Positions 45,950-58,539 of a stretch of 64,000 nucleotides of DNA are shown here, one piece after another. Both the position numbers and the translations under genes were made by a program. The number at the start of each line of letters is the position of its first letter. Position 1 is the stretch's first letter. The notes under the pieces are model-generated. The model was not told the DNA's origin, did no database searches, and saw only the letters and a list, made by a program, of their open reading frames with translations. The stretch comes from Biomphalaria glabrata. Taxonomy: Eukaryota > Mollusca > Gastropoda > Planorbidae. The stretch lies in assembly GCF_947242115.1 (NCBI RefSeq), contig NC_074726.1:18486325-18550324 (forward strand), in the 5' to 3' direction.

Positions 45950-48900
45950 CACTAGGCCAAGTTTACCATCCAAAGCAACTCTCTCAATGTCCAGACAGCA
46001 TGAGTTCCGTGTGGCACTATTGAAGCAAACATCGGGGCTTGCACATGTTTTGGGCAATTTGATGGTGGTACAGCAGTTGAAGGAAGATGGTCTGGGTGTG
46101 GTGGTAGTTATTGTTGTCTGGCTTGGTAATGTGCAGGAATTCTGGCAATGGCATTGTTGATAGAAGCTACCAGTTGCTGTAAATAAAATGAATTATGAAA
46201 CTTTTAACTGAGGGTAAAATGATATTGGTACTGCTATCTTGTAAGGCCCGTTTTAAGCATTGCTAAGAGATTGTATATGTGGATTTTAATCTTGAAACTC
46301 ATTTGATTTATCCTTTCAAGAGCAAGCAACTTGGAAGTCTTTAAAAAGATGGGAATCTAAGGTACATGACCTTTGTGACGTGTAGTCACAACATTGTTAT
46401 GATCTACCTCCTTCATGTCAATGGGGGCGTGGAGGCTAAGGTCAAGACTTCCGAAACGAAGATTATCGGTTTGGAATTTCGATTGAAGACTAGGATTTTG
46501 AACTTAGGCTTTTTAATGCGCCCCTGAGTCCACCCAACTCTGATGGGTACCTAACTTTAGTTGGGGAAAGTAAAGGTGGTTGGTTGCTGTGCTGGTCACA
46601 TGACACCATCGTTAACCGTTTTGGCAGCGTTTGCATTTTTGTTTGATCAACCGTTGGGATGCACGGATCGCACGGATAAACTGACCAAAACGTACAGTAC
46701 ATAGTTTGTTCACGTGTTATTAGCGGCCCCCTTTTTATAGACGCTTGCCACTAATTTTGTCTGGTCCAGAAGCTTTTGTTACGTCTACTCTTTTAAATAA
46801 CAAGGTCACTTCATCCTCAGTTACAAAATTGACGTTGGGCTCTTGTTTTCCTTTGGATAGAGTGTTGAAAAGTTCTTTGTGTAGATCAACAAAATAAATA
46901 TCTAGGCGATATCATCAACAACAAGCTTTCATGGGAAGACCACCTTGGAACTCTGACAAAGAAAACAGCACAGCGACTCTTTTTTCTATACAAACTCAAT
47001 AGTTTTAAACTAAACATGAAGATCCTTGAGACATTTTACGGCGCGACTGTACAAAATCTTCTAACATACGGAATAAGTTGTTGGCAAGGCAACGCCTCAT
47101 CTAAACTGTTGCGACGTCTAGAAAACATCATTAAAAAAGAATCAAAAATTACACTCACAACATTACCACATTTAAAGGAACTTTTTAAACAAACGTGCCT
47201 AAGAAAAATCGAAAAAAAAAAACACCCGGACTCTGTTTGTATCGTAACAGGCTGCGCCTCAAAACGAGAACAAATTTCAGTGGCTGATAATGAGAAATTC
47301 GCCAACGAACTAAATTATTTTTATTCTCGTTTTGACAAAGAAGATTTTGTTGAGAGTTAGGCAAGGAGAGGCGCGGTAGCTGAGCGGTAAAGCGCTTGGC
47401 TTCCGAACCGGGGGCCCCGGGTTCGAATCCTGGTGAAGACTGGGATTTTCAACTTCGGAATCCTTAGGCGCCCCTGAGTCCACCCAGTTCCAATGGGTAC
47501 CTGATATTAGTTGGGGAAAAGTAAAGGCGGTTGATTGTTGTGCTGGCTACATGACACCCTCGTTAACCGTAGGCCACAAAAACAGATGAACTTTACATCA
47601 TCTGCCCTATAGACCACAAGGTCTGAAAGGGGAACTAGTTAGGCCAGGTTCACATTTAACTTTGCATTCACTTGCACCTATCCTTTGATCTGCTGTACCG
47701 GTGGGGCACTACACAAGATCTGTCAACCTTCTTTCTCCATTCTTATCTCTCATTTGTCTTTGATATAATTTCATTTGGATGTTCTTTCTGAAAATATTGA
47801 AGCCTGCCTGGGTGGACCACTTCGGGGGCCGATTTTGAGTTTGTGTTTCCACACAAACTGTCTTTGTAATCTTGTTTTTTGTTTTGTTTTTATTTCAGGA
47901 AATAAGTATTAACTGTGAACTTAATCTCGCATAGATATCGGTGGCGTAGTGCACTATTTCTTTTCTTTACTATTCTTTGTCATAAAATAGTTGCAGTTTA
48001 ATGCTTTTAATTTTAAATATCTTTTTTTTATCCTTATTTTTTTTTAACTTCTGTGAATCTTGGCTTGAGGTATGATGTGTTTTAGAGCATAGCATTTATA
48101 TTTGAATGTTGTCTTTGAGTCTTGATGTGTTTTAGAGCATAGCATTTATATTTGAATGTTGTCTTTGAGTCTTGATGTGTTTTAGAGCATAGCATTTATA
48201 TTTGAATGTTGTCTTTGAGTCTTGATGTGTTTTAGAGCATAGCATTTATATTTGAATGTTGTCTTTGAGTCTTGATGTGTTTTAGAGCATAGCATTTATA
48301 TTTGAATGTTGTCTTTGAGTCTTGATGTGTTTTAGAGCATAGCATTTATATTTGAATGTTGTCTTTGAGTCTTGATGTGTTTTAGAGCATAGCATTTATA
48401 TTTGAATGTTGTCTTTGAGTCTTGATGTGTTTTAGAGCATAGCATTTATATTTGAATGTTGTCTTTGAGTCTTGATGTGTTTTAGAGCATAGCATTTATA
48501 TTTGAATGTTGTCTTTGAGTCTTGATGTGTTTTAGAGCATAGCATTTATATTTGAATGTTGTCTTTGAGTCTTGATGTGTTTTAGAGCATAGCATTTATA
48601 TTTGAATGTTGTCTTTGAGTCTTGATGTGTTTTAGAGCATAGCATTTATATTTGAATGTTGTCTTTGAGTCTTGATGTGTTTTAGAGCATAGCATTTATA
48701 TTTGAATGTTGTCTTTGAGTCTTGATGTGTTTTAGAGCATAGCATTTATATTTGAATGTTGTCTTTGAGTCTTGATGTGTTTTAGAGCATAGCATTTATA
48801 TTTGAATGTTGTCTTTGAGTCTTGATGTGTTTTAGAGCATAGCATTTATATTTGAATGTTGTCTTTGAGTCTTGATGTGTTTTAGAGCATAGCATTTATA

Positions 48901-51900
48901 TTTGAATGTTGTCTTTGAGTCTTGATGTGTTTTAGAGCATAGCATTTATATTTGAATGTTGTCTTTGAGTCTTGATGTGTTTTAGAGCATAGCATTTATA
49001 TTTGAATGTTGTCTTTGAGTCTTGATGTGTTTTAGAGCATAGCATTTATATTTGAATGTTGTCTTTGAGTCTTGATGTGTTTTAGAGCATAGCATTTATA
49101 TTTGAATGTTGTCTTTGAGTCTTGATGTGTTTTAGAGCATAGCATTTATATTTGAATGTTGTCTTTGAGTCTTGATGTGTTTTAGAGCATAGCATTTATA
49201 TTTGAATGTTGTCTTTGAGTCTTGATGTGTTTTAGAGCATAGCATTTATATTTGAATGTTGTCTTTGAGTCTTGATGTGTTTTAGAGCATAGCATTTATA
49301 TTTGAATGTTGTCTTTGAGTCTTGATGTGTTTTAGAGCATAGCATTTATATTTGAATGTTGTCTTTGAGTCTTGATGTGTTTTAGAGCATAGCATTTATA
49401 TTTGAATGTTGTCTTTGAGTCTTGATGTGTTTTAGAGCATAGCATTTATATTTGAATGTTGTCTTTGAGTCTTGATGTGTTTTAGAGCATAGCATTTATA
49501 TTTGAATGTTGTCTTTGAGTCTTGATGTGTTTTAGAGCATAGCATTTATATTTGAATGTTGTCTTTGAGTCTTGATGTGTTTTAGAGCATAGCATTTATA
49601 TTTGAATGTTGTCTTTGAGTCTTGATGTGTTTTAGAGCATAGCATTTATATTTGAATGTTGTCTTTGAGTCTTGATGTGTTTTAGAGCATAGCATTTATA
49701 TTTGAATGTTGTCTTTGAGTCTTGATGTGTTTTAGAGCATAGCATTTATATTTGAATGTTGTCTTTGAGTCTTGATGTGTTTTAGAGCATAGCATTTATA
49801 TTTGAATGTTGTCTTTGAGTCTTGATGTGTTTTAGAGCATAGCATTTATATTTGAATGTTGTCTTTGAGTCTTGATGTGTTTTAGAGCATAGCATTTATA
49901 TTTGAATGTTGTCTTTGAGTCTTGATGTGTTTTAGAGCATAGCATTTATATTTGAATGTTGTCTTTGAGTCTTGATGTGTTTTAGAGCATAGCATTTATA
50001 TTTGAATGTTGTCTTTGAGTCTTGATGTGTTTTAGAGCATAGCATTTATATTTGAATGTTGTCTTTGAGTCTTGATGTGTTTTAGAGCATAGCATTTATA
50101 TTTGAATGTTGTCTTTGAGTCTTGATGTGTTTTAGAGCATAGCATTTATATTTGAATGTTGTCTTTGAGTCTTGATGTGTTTTAGAGCATAGCATTTATA
50201 TTTGAATGTTGTCTTTGAGTCTTGATGTGTTTTAGAGCATAGCATTTATATTTGAATGTTGTCTTTGAGTCTTGATGTGTTTTAGAGCATAGCATTTATA
50301 TTTGAATGTTGTCTTTGAGTCTTGATGTGTTTTAGAGCATAGCATTTATATTTGAATGTTGTCTTTGAGTCTTGATGTGTTTTAGAGCATAGCATTTATA
50401 TTTGAATGTTGTCTTTGAGTCTTGATGTGTTTTAGAGCATAGCATTTATATTTGAATGTTGTCTTTGAGTCTTGATGTGTTTTAGAGCATAGCATTTATA
50501 TTTGAATGTTGTCTTTGAGTCTTGATGTGTTTTAGAGCATAGCATTTATATTTGAATGTTGTCTTTGAGTCTTGATGTGTTTTAGAGCATAGCATTTATA
50601 TTTGAATGTTGTCTTTGAGTCTTGATGTGTTTTAGAGCATAGCATTTATATTTGAATGTTGTCTTTGAGTCTTGATGTGTTTTAGAGCATAGCATTTATA
50701 TTTGAATGTTGTCTTTGAGTCTTGATGTGTTTTAGAGCATAGCATTTATATTTGAATGTTGTCTTTGAGTCTTGATGTGTTTTAGAGCATAGCATTTATA
50801 TTTGAATGTTGTCTTTGAGTCTTGATGTGTTTTAGAGCATAGCATTTATATTTGAATGTTGTCTTTGAGTCTTGATGTGTTTTAGAGCATAGCATTTATA
50901 TTTGAATGTTGTCTTTGAGTCTTGATGTGTTTTAGAGCATAGCATTTATATTTGAATGTTGTCTTTGAGTCTTGATGTGTTTTAGAGCATAGCATTTATA
51001 TTTGAATGTTGTCTTTGAGTCTTGATGTGTTTTAGAGCATAGCATTTATATTTGAATGTTGTCTTTGAGTCTTGATGTGTTTTAGAGCATAGCATTTATA
51101 TTTGAATGTTGTCTTTGAGTCTTGATGTGTTTTAGAGCATAGCATTTATATTTGAATGTTGTCTTTGAGTCTTGATGTGTTTTAGAGCATAGCATTTATA
51201 TTTGAATGTTGTCTTTGAGTCTTGATGTGTTTTAGAGCATAGCATTTATATTTGAATGTTGTCTTTGAGTCTTGATGTGTTTTAGAGCATAGCATTTATA
51301 TTTGAATGTTGTCTTTGAGTCTTGATGTGTTTTAGAGCATAGCATTTATATTTGAATGTTGTCTTTGAGTCTTGATGTGTTTTAGAGCATAGCATTTATA
51401 TTTGAATGTTGTCTTTGAGTCTTGATGTGTTTTAGAGCATAGCATTTATATTTGAATGTTGTCTTTGAGTCTTGATGTGTTTTAGAGCATAGCATTTATA
51501 TTTGAATGTTGTCTTTGAGTCTTGATGTGTTTTAGAGCATAGCATTTATATTTGAATGTTGTCTTTGAGTCTTGATGTGTTTTAGAGCATAGCATTTATA
51601 TTTGAATGTTGTCTTTGAGTCTTGATGTGTTTTAGAGCATAGCATTTATATTTGAATGTTGTCTTTGAGTCTTGATGTGTTTTAGAGCATAGCATTTATA
51701 TTTGAATGTTGTCTTTGAGTCTTGATGTGTTTTAGAGCATAGCATTTATATTTGAATGTTGTCTTTGAGTCTTGATGTGTTTTAGAGCATAGCATTTATA
51801 TTTGAATGTTGTCTTTGAGTCTTGATGTGTTTTAGAGCATAGCATTTATATTTGAATGTTGTCTTTGAGTCTTGATGTGTTTTAGAGCATAGCATTTATA

Positions 51901-54900
51901 TTTGAATGTTGTCTTTGAGTCTTGATGTGTTTTAGAGCATAGCATTTATATTTGAATGTTGTCTTTGAGTCTTGATGTGTTTTAGAGCATAGCATTTATA
52001 TTTGAATGTTGTCTTTGAGTCTTGATGTGTTTTAGAGCATAGCATTTATATTTGAATGTTGTCTTTGAGTCTTGATGTGTTTTAGAGCATAGCATTTATA
52101 TTTGAATGTTGTCTTTGAGTCTTGATGTGTTTTAGAGCATAGCATTTATATTTGAATGTTGTCTTTGAGTCTTGATGTGTTTTAGAGCATAGCATTTATA
52201 TTTGAATGTTGTCTTTGAGTCTTGATGTGTTTTAGAGCATAGCATTTATATTTGAATGTTGTCTTTGAGTCTTGATGTGTTTTAGAGCATAGCATTTATA
52301 TTTGAATGTTGTCTTTGAGTCTTGATGTGTTTTAGAGCATAGCATTTATATTTGAATGTTGTCTTTGAGTCTTGATGTGTTTTAGAGCATAGCATTTATA
52401 TTTGAATGTTGTCTTTGAGTCTTGATGTGTTTTAGAGCATAGCATTTATATTTGAATGTTGTCTTTGAGTCTTGATGTGTTTTAGAGCATAGCATTTATA
52501 TTTGAATGTTGTCTTTGAGTCTTGATGTGTTTTAGAGCATAGCATTTATATTTGAATGTTGTCTTTGAGTCTTGATGTGTTTTAGAGCATAGCATTTATA
52601 TTTGAATGTTGTCTTTGAGTCTTGATGTGTTTTAGAGCATAGCATTTATATTTGAATGTTGTCTTTGAGTCTTGATGTGTTTTAGAGCATAGCATTTATA
52701 TTTGAATGTTGTCTTTGAGTCTTGATGTGTTTTAGAGCATAGCATTTATATTTGAATGTTGTCTTTGAGTCTTGATGTGTTTTAGAGCATAGCATTTATA
52801 TTTGAATGTTGTCTTTGAGTCTTGATGTGTTTTAGAGCATAGCATTTATATTTGAATGTTGTCTTTGAGTCTTGATGTGTTTTAGAGCATAGCATTTATA
52901 TTTGAATGTTGTCTTTGAGTCTTGATGTGTTTTAGAGCATAGCATTTATATTTGAATGTTGTCTTTGAGTCTTGATGTGTTTTAGAGCATAGCATTTATA
53001 TTTGAATGTTGTCTTTGAGTCTTGATGTGTTTTAGAGCATAGCATTTATATTTGAATGTTGTCTTTGAGTCTTGATGTGTTTTAGAGCATAGCATTTATA
53101 TTTGAATGTTGTCTTTGAGTCTTGATGTGTTTTAGAGCATAGCATTTATATTTGAATGTTGTCTTTGAGTCTTGATGTGTTTTAGAGCATAGCATTTATA
53201 TTTGAATGTTGTCTTTGAGTCTTGATGTGTTTTAGAGCATAGCATTTATATTTGAATGTTGTCTTTGAGTCTTGATGTGTTTTAGAGCATAGCATTTATA
53301 TTTGAATGTTGTCTTTGAGTCTTGATGTGTTTTAGAGCATAGCATTTATATTTGAATGTTGTCTTTGAGTCTTGATGTGTTTTAGAGCATAGCATTTATA
53401 TTTGAATGTTGTCTTTGAGTCTTGATGTGTTTTAGAGCATAGCATTTATATTTGAATGTTGTCTTTGAGTCTTGATGTGTTTTAGAGCATAGCATTTATA
53501 TTTGAATGTTGTCTTTGAGTCTTGATGTGTTTTAGAGCATAGCATTTATATTTGAATGTTGTCTTTGAGTCTTGATGTGTTTTAGAGCATAGCATTTATA
53601 TTTGAATGTTGTCTTTGAGTCTTGATGTGTTTTAGAGCATAGCATTTATATTTGAATGTTGTCTTTGAGTCTTGATGTGTTTTAGAGCATAGCATTTATA
53701 TTTGAATGTTGTCTTTGAGTCTTGATGTGTTTTAGAGCATAGCATTTATATTTGAATGTTGTCTTTGAGTCTTGATGTGTTTTAGAGCATAGCATTTATA
53801 TTTGAATGTTGTCTTTGAGTCTTGATGTGTTTTAGAGCATAGCATTTATATTTGAATGTTGTCTTTGAGTCTTGATGTGTTTTAGAGCATAGCATTTATA
53901 TTTGAATGTTGTCTTTGAGTCTTGATGTGTTTTAGAGCATAGCATTTATATTTGAATGTTGTCTTTGAGTCTTGATGTGTTTTAGAGCATAGCATTTATA
54001 TTTGAATGTTGTCTTTGAGTCTTGATGTGTTTTAGAGCATAGTATTCATCTTGAATGTTGTTGGGTTTAAGTTTTCGAGTGAGCTTAAGAACTAAGTATT
54101 TACTCTTAAGGCTTGAGCACGAGCTTTGCTGTGGATGATACAAAATGATGTCTCTAAAAAAAAAAAAACTTCATCTGTTACAAACAAACGAAATTTTTGT
54201 CTTCTTCGTTTGTTTCAGGGCCTTGTGGCCCAAACGTCATGTGTTTTTTCATTGGTCCAACAGATTGAAATGGCAGAGATTATTACTAGAACACATTTAA
54301 ATGTGCGCACTATTTTTAAAAGTATTTGTCACTGAGAAAAATGAAAAACCTATTAGTAACCTGTCTACTTTGTGATTCTGTTACGTATTCATCTAGTAGG
54401 TAATTGAAGAGATATTTCTGACCTCTGAGTCGTAATTGTATTCAATGTACCATAACACGAAATACCATAACAATAAACATGCATTTACACAAACAATCAG
54501 GTGTACCTAAATACAATTGTATGAGTCTAGTACTTACATCATGTCTATTAATTGTATGAGTCTAGTACTTACATCATGTCTATTAATTGTATGAGACTAG
54601 TACTTACATCATGTCTATTAATTGTATGAGTCTAGTACTTACATCATGTCTATTAATTCTACGAGTCTAGTACTTACATCATGTCTATTAATTGTACGAG
54701 TCTAGTACTTACATCACGTCTATTAATTGTACGAGTCTAGTACTTACATCATGTCTATTAATTGTATAAGTCTAGTACTTACATCATGTCTATTAATTGT
54801 ACGAGTCTAGTACTTACATCATGTCTATTAATTGTACGAGTCTAGTACTTACATCATGTCTATTAATTGTACGAGTCTAGTACTTACATCATGTCTATTA

Positions 54901-56624
54901 ATTGTACGAGTCTAGTACTTACATCATGTCTATTAATTGTACGAGTCTAGTACTTACATCATGTCTATTAATTGTACGAGTCTAGTACTTACATCATGTC
55001 TATTAATTGTACGAGTCTAGTACTTACATCATGTCTATTAATTGTACGAGTCTAGTACTTACATCATGTCTATTAATTGTATGAGTCTAGTACTTACATC
55101 ATGTCTATTAATTGTATGAGTCTAGTACTTACATCATGTCTATTAATTGTATGAGTCTAGTACTTACATCATGTTTATTAATTGTATGAGTCTAGTACTT
55201 ACATCATGTCTATTAATTGTATGAGTCTAGTACTTACATCATGTCTATTATTTGTACGAGTCTAGTACTTACATCATGTCTATTAATTGTATAAGTCTAG
55301 TACTTACATCATGTCTATTAATTGTACGAGTCTAGTACTTACATCATGTCTTAATTGTATGAGTCTAGTACTTACATCATGTCTATTAATTGTATGAGTC
55401 TAGTACTTACATGTTGCCTATTAACTTTGTTCTTTTTTTTTTGACAACTTTAAAGTTACTGTCCTAATCAATGTACATAGCCTACTAATAAGCTCACATG
55501 GATGTGTCATCCCTTTAAAATACAATAAGGCAACAAATAAACTTAAATTTACATTATATTTGTAAAATACCATTGACTGTCTGACAGTGTCTGACTTATG
55601 TATCAATAGATCTCATCATCTTTCGTACGGATTCGATAAAAATTCGTACACAGGTTCCTTTTGCTAATTATGTGCTTGCGCTTGGAATGGTTTTGACAGA
55701 TTCGCAGCCTGACCACCGCAATTCGCGAAAAACCGCCAGCTTTGTATTAAACATGTGTATTCCATTTTCGGTATTTTCCAAAAGGGCCGCACTCTCTATA
55801 TAAAGCATAAATAGAAATCGCACATAAATGCCGAATTTTTATTAAACAAACTTCTTACTTTTCCCTACGTCGACTTTTAAAAGAAAATATTCCTTACTTC
55901 AAATCCGCTTCCTTTTAGATGCAGTCTATAATTCTATAGGCCTATATGGGGAAAATAACAACAACTAATCCTAATAGCATCAAAGAGACGGATCTAGAAT
56001 CTCTTATTTTTTTTAAGAGAGAGAGAGAGAGAGAGCAAAAGTACGATACTTTGTAGCACTGTCGTTTTTCTACTTTCAAAATGTGTCAAATAAATGATTA
56101 CGATTAATAAAACCAAATTATTACTTCCTTTTATTTACAGGACTTAATGCCAAAAAAAAAATATATATATAGTGTAGGGAACGGGAATGGGGTGTTGGGG
56201 AAAATGCATTTCTTTTCTTCTAAATAATTTTATCGTACATTGCTTGCCTTATGATTAAAGGATGCAAAAAAATAAAATAATTTTAAATGTAAAGCTAAAC
56301 AAAGGTGCTATACATAGCCTATAATTCAAAAGCTGGAAAGTGTGAGGAAAACAGTCAATCAATTGGATGTTAAAAAAAAAAGGGTTGTCGTTGTAATATA
56401 AAAAGAAAAGAGTCGAAAAGTGTGAACGCGGGTGTGTGAGACAGAGGCTGTGTGTGAGACAGAGGCTGTGTGTGAGACAGAGGCTGTGTGTGAGACAGAG
56501 GCTGTGTGTGAGACAGAGGCTGTGGGTTTTGGGGAGGGGGTGCGTTATAAAGCGGGTCGTCCCAAATCATACCAAAATTCTATGTCAGAAAAATTACGAT
56601 ACGCAAGGTAAAAAAAAATGGGGT

Positions 56625-56684
<60 letters not shown>

Positions 56685-57787
56685 AAGAAGGAAAGAGAGA
56701 GAGGGCTGTTTCATTTCGTTGTAACAGATACAGTCATTCAGGGACTAAAACGTATGTTATGGGGATCTTTAAAATGTGCCTTGATGAATGGAAGCTCAAA
56801 AAAAGGGCCATAATAAACAAAATCAAGCTTGGGAAGTAATCAGCGGGCGTAGCCGGTGTTTAATGCTAATACAGTGAATACAATGAATACTATTAAATTA
56901 TGGATACATTTATATTGAAGACAGATTGTTTTCTTTGTCCCTCTTTTCTGTCATGCGCCAGGTCGCAATGACCTCATTGAAGCTATGGTTACTAAGACGA
57001 ATCTCATAATAAATCCCATCACTGTTTAGTATCGATCGTTATAACTAATTAATTTGGACCCACTCCTAACTTCCTAAATGGCATTGTGTAGATGAGTAGA
57101 ATAAAGCATTTGATACTTAACAACAAGGCTCAAATTTCGATGACTACCAAGAATTTCAAATTAAGATTTGACTCGAGCTGAGGGCCTAAAGACAGCACGG
57201 ACACTTTATTGGACGCAGCATAAAAAAAATATTTAATAACAAAATAATGATAAAATTTAATATATTTCAAATAACGGAGATGATTTTTTTTTGTAAAATG
57301 TTTTATATGTTTCGAATGTTCCTTCAGAGTTGAAGATAGTTTACTTCCTTAGTCCAAACCTCCCGCAGGACGACGGGGGATGGGAGCGGGCAGGGTTTCG
57401 ATAGCATTCTTTCCTAACAAATAAAAAACAACGCTTTTTAATCTGTCCATCTAAATTGATAATGACACTTATTACAGCCTATAAAATACTAAACTACTTA
57501 AGTTGTGCCTTGCAAATTAAAATACCAAGTTACCCTATTGTGTGTTATAAAAGAACAATCTTTTTTTTCTCTGGTTAAATAAACAACTGACCTGTCTTGT
57601 ATATTCCCAAGCAGCACTGGCTCTGTAAAGTTGATCCATACGGTACATAACAATAAGTTGGTGGACACTTGGAGAATGAAGTTACATTCGTGACACAGTA
57701 GCTTGTTGTAACCAACGCTGACTGGCACTCGCAGTAGTGCACAGCTAAACTTAGGACAACAATAACCAGAAGACTATGGATCAACAT
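45545..57787 (-). CDS. Gene B: secreted protein with two eight-cysteine modules, giant satellite-filled intron
   Basis: Three coding exons on the minus strand: 57787-57592, 46176-45967 and 45600-45545, all joined at phase 1 (G|GTCAGT...TTACAG|CA and G|GTAAAC...TTTCAG|GT), giving 153 residues. A signal peptide (MLIHSLLVIVVLSLAVHYCE) precedes module 1, C-x9-C-x4-C-x11-CC-x14-C-x-C-x3-C, and module 2, C-x8-C-x5-C-x8-CC-x18-C-x-C-x5-C. CPPTYCY, TGS.YQQC and CFNSATR.SCC are shared with A2. A short Thr linker lies between the modules. Intron 1 is about 11.4 kb and holds SINEs, a rearranged LINE and two satellite arrays. ATG at 57787 is preferred over the one at 57823 because the TATA box is too close to the latter. 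The intron-1 join rests on phase and paralogy and needs RNA support. Confidence 0.75.
45797..45948. repeat. (GATA)n microsatellite in gene B intron 2
   Basis: About 150 bp of gata/tagg-interrupted repeat starting about 18 bp inside the donor of exon 2. Confidence 0.9.
46466..46640 (+). mobile_element. Long SINE, 5'-degraded copy
   Basis: 'gcgcccctgagtccacccaa', 'gatgggtacctaactttagt' and 'cacatgacaccatcgttaac' match 47367-47636. The tRNA head is hardly recognisable. Confidence 0.7.
46735..47360. pseudogene. Rearranged LINE ORF2 fragments
   Basis: 46735-46893 encodes, on the minus strand, VNFVTEDEVTLLFKRVDVTK and ASGPDKISG, the start of the RT domain. 46897-47225, on the plus strand, encodes YLGDIINNKLSWEDHLGTLT, FFLYKLNSF and LLTYGISCW, the RT C-terminal region. 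47231-47360 reads FANELNYFYSRFDKEDF, the linker normally before RT. The opposite orientations fit a 5' inversion by twin priming plus later rearrangement. It is a dead copy. Confidence 0.7.
47367..47636 (+). mobile_element. Long tRNA-derived SINE, full length
   Basis: It has a tRNA-like head with A box 'tagctgagcgg' and B box 'ggttcgaatcc', then the body 'gcgcccctgagtccacccag', 'ggtacctgatattagttggg' and 'accacaaggtctgaaagggg'. 12-bp target duplications agttaggcaagg (47355-47366) and agttaggccagg (47637-47648) differ at one base. It is the best reference copy for the partial ones at 36860, 46466 and 63840. Confidence 0.9.
47828..47880 (-). repeat. Hairpin end of the 1741-type dispersed repeat
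   Basis: The minus strand reads 'acaagattacaaagacagtt', then the gtgt/acac hairpin and 'ggcccccg', as at 1741-1800. Confidence 0.6.
48071..54062. repeat. 50-bp satellite array, about 120 copies
   Basis: The unit begins 'cttgatgtgttttagagcat' and ends 'tgttgtctttgagt', exactly 50 bp. From 48121 to 54020 (118 units) I saw no variation by eye. The first and last units are degenerate (tatgatgtg..., ...agtattcatctt), as expected at the edges of an array homogenised by unequal exchange. It lies in intron 1 of gene B. No gene and no open frame. Confidence 0.97.
54514..55411. repeat. 35-bp minisatellite, about 25 copies
   Basis: The unit is 'attaattgtacgagtctagt' plus acttacatcatgtct. Units vary at a few positions (gtatg/gtacg). 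On the minus strand each unit carries GATGTAAGTAC, a donor-like word. It is also in intron 1 of gene B, about 0.45 kb from the 50-bp array. Confidence 0.95.
55412..56435. other. No gene seen
   Basis: AT-rich intron DNA with a (GA)n run at about 56015-56035. Confidence 0.4.
56436..56530. repeat. 18-bp tandem repeat
   Basis: About five units of 'tgtgtgagacagaggctg'. Confidence 0.85.
56590..56790 (+). repeat. Dispersed repeat with (GA)n core, copy 2
   Basis: It matches 40200-40340 inverted. The core is about 50 bp of GA. Confidence 0.6.
57290..57400 (-). mobile_element. Short SINE, 3' part only
   Basis: 'ttccttcagagttgaagat', 'cctcccgcaggacgacgggg' and 'gagcgggcagggttt' as at 1862-2032. The tRNA head is missing past the B box. 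Confidence 0.75.
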
Positions 57788-57828
57788 TTTAGGATCGCAT
57801 TTAATTTCTCCTGGACCACTCAATGAAT

Positions 57829-57837
57829 ATTTATATA
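57829..57837 (-). promoter_or_regulatory. TATA box of gene B
   Basis: TATATAAAT on the minus strand, 42-50 bp upstream of the chosen ATG. It predicts a very short 5'UTR. Confidence 0.6.
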
Positions 57838-58539
57838 AGTAACCTATTGAACGATATTGTGTTTGATTTCCATAATCGAGTTTTGTCTAAACATAATTCT
57901 CTCTTCACTCTATGTTATGACATCTCCATAGTACAATGTCTATCACGTCAGCAAACGCACCTGGTGACGTCGCAGCATCCTCTTAGTGTACTGTTTAGAT
58001 AAGACATGAAGATTTTCACATAGAGAATAGGACGGACCACACATTCACCTGTTCTGGTAGCACCATCACCAACTGTTACTACAAAGACATATGTGAGTTC
58101 AAACTGGGGTCATTTTCTTTAAAAAAAAATGTGATCTTTTAAAAACATTCTTGCTCTCTAGAATTTTTCGTTGGTTTAATATTTCATTTGATAAGATGAT
58201 GACATAAATGGGTGACGGTCTATCAGAGGCATGTAAAGTCGCTAAATTAAAACCTTTGACCTGAGTAAACATCTCTACTTATACTTGCACTGAGACAATA
58301 TTTCCTAATTACCAGTAAGCAACGTTACCTTAATTAAAGTTACACACACGCACATAATTAGTCAAGCGAGAATGAATACTTTTTTAAAAGAAAGAATACG
58401 CAGGTGTAAAAAAAAAAGTTAGTGACCTCATACTCTAGCCAGACATGCTGGTGAAATACCTTAAGACAGAGGTCGTAGGGTCACACTAGCACCTTTTGAC
58501 TTGACATGTGAATATGTCAATATTTTAATTGTAAGTTTC
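57838..58539. other. No gene seen
   Basis: Upstream flank of gene B. A plus-strand frame near 58035-58085 reads FTCSGSTITNCYYKDIC and ends near a GTGAGT, but nothing around it supports an exon. Confidence 0.35.

Noticed and set aside
47367-47440. Possible tRNA gene
   Set aside because: A and B boxes are present, but the tRNA-like head continues directly into a known-type SINE body with target duplications; it is a SINE head.
48071-54062. CRISPR-like array
   Set aside because: There are no spacers: the 50-bp units are directly contiguous and identical, and the genome is animal.
56436-56839. Arg/Glu-rich frames over (GA)n
   Set aside because: Simple-sequence translation without any other support.
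57788-57823. Upstream ATG of gene B (MSGPGEIKCDPKM...)
   Set aside because: It lies only a few bases from the TATA box, so it should be upstream of the transcription start, and the signal peptide begins at the downstream ATG.
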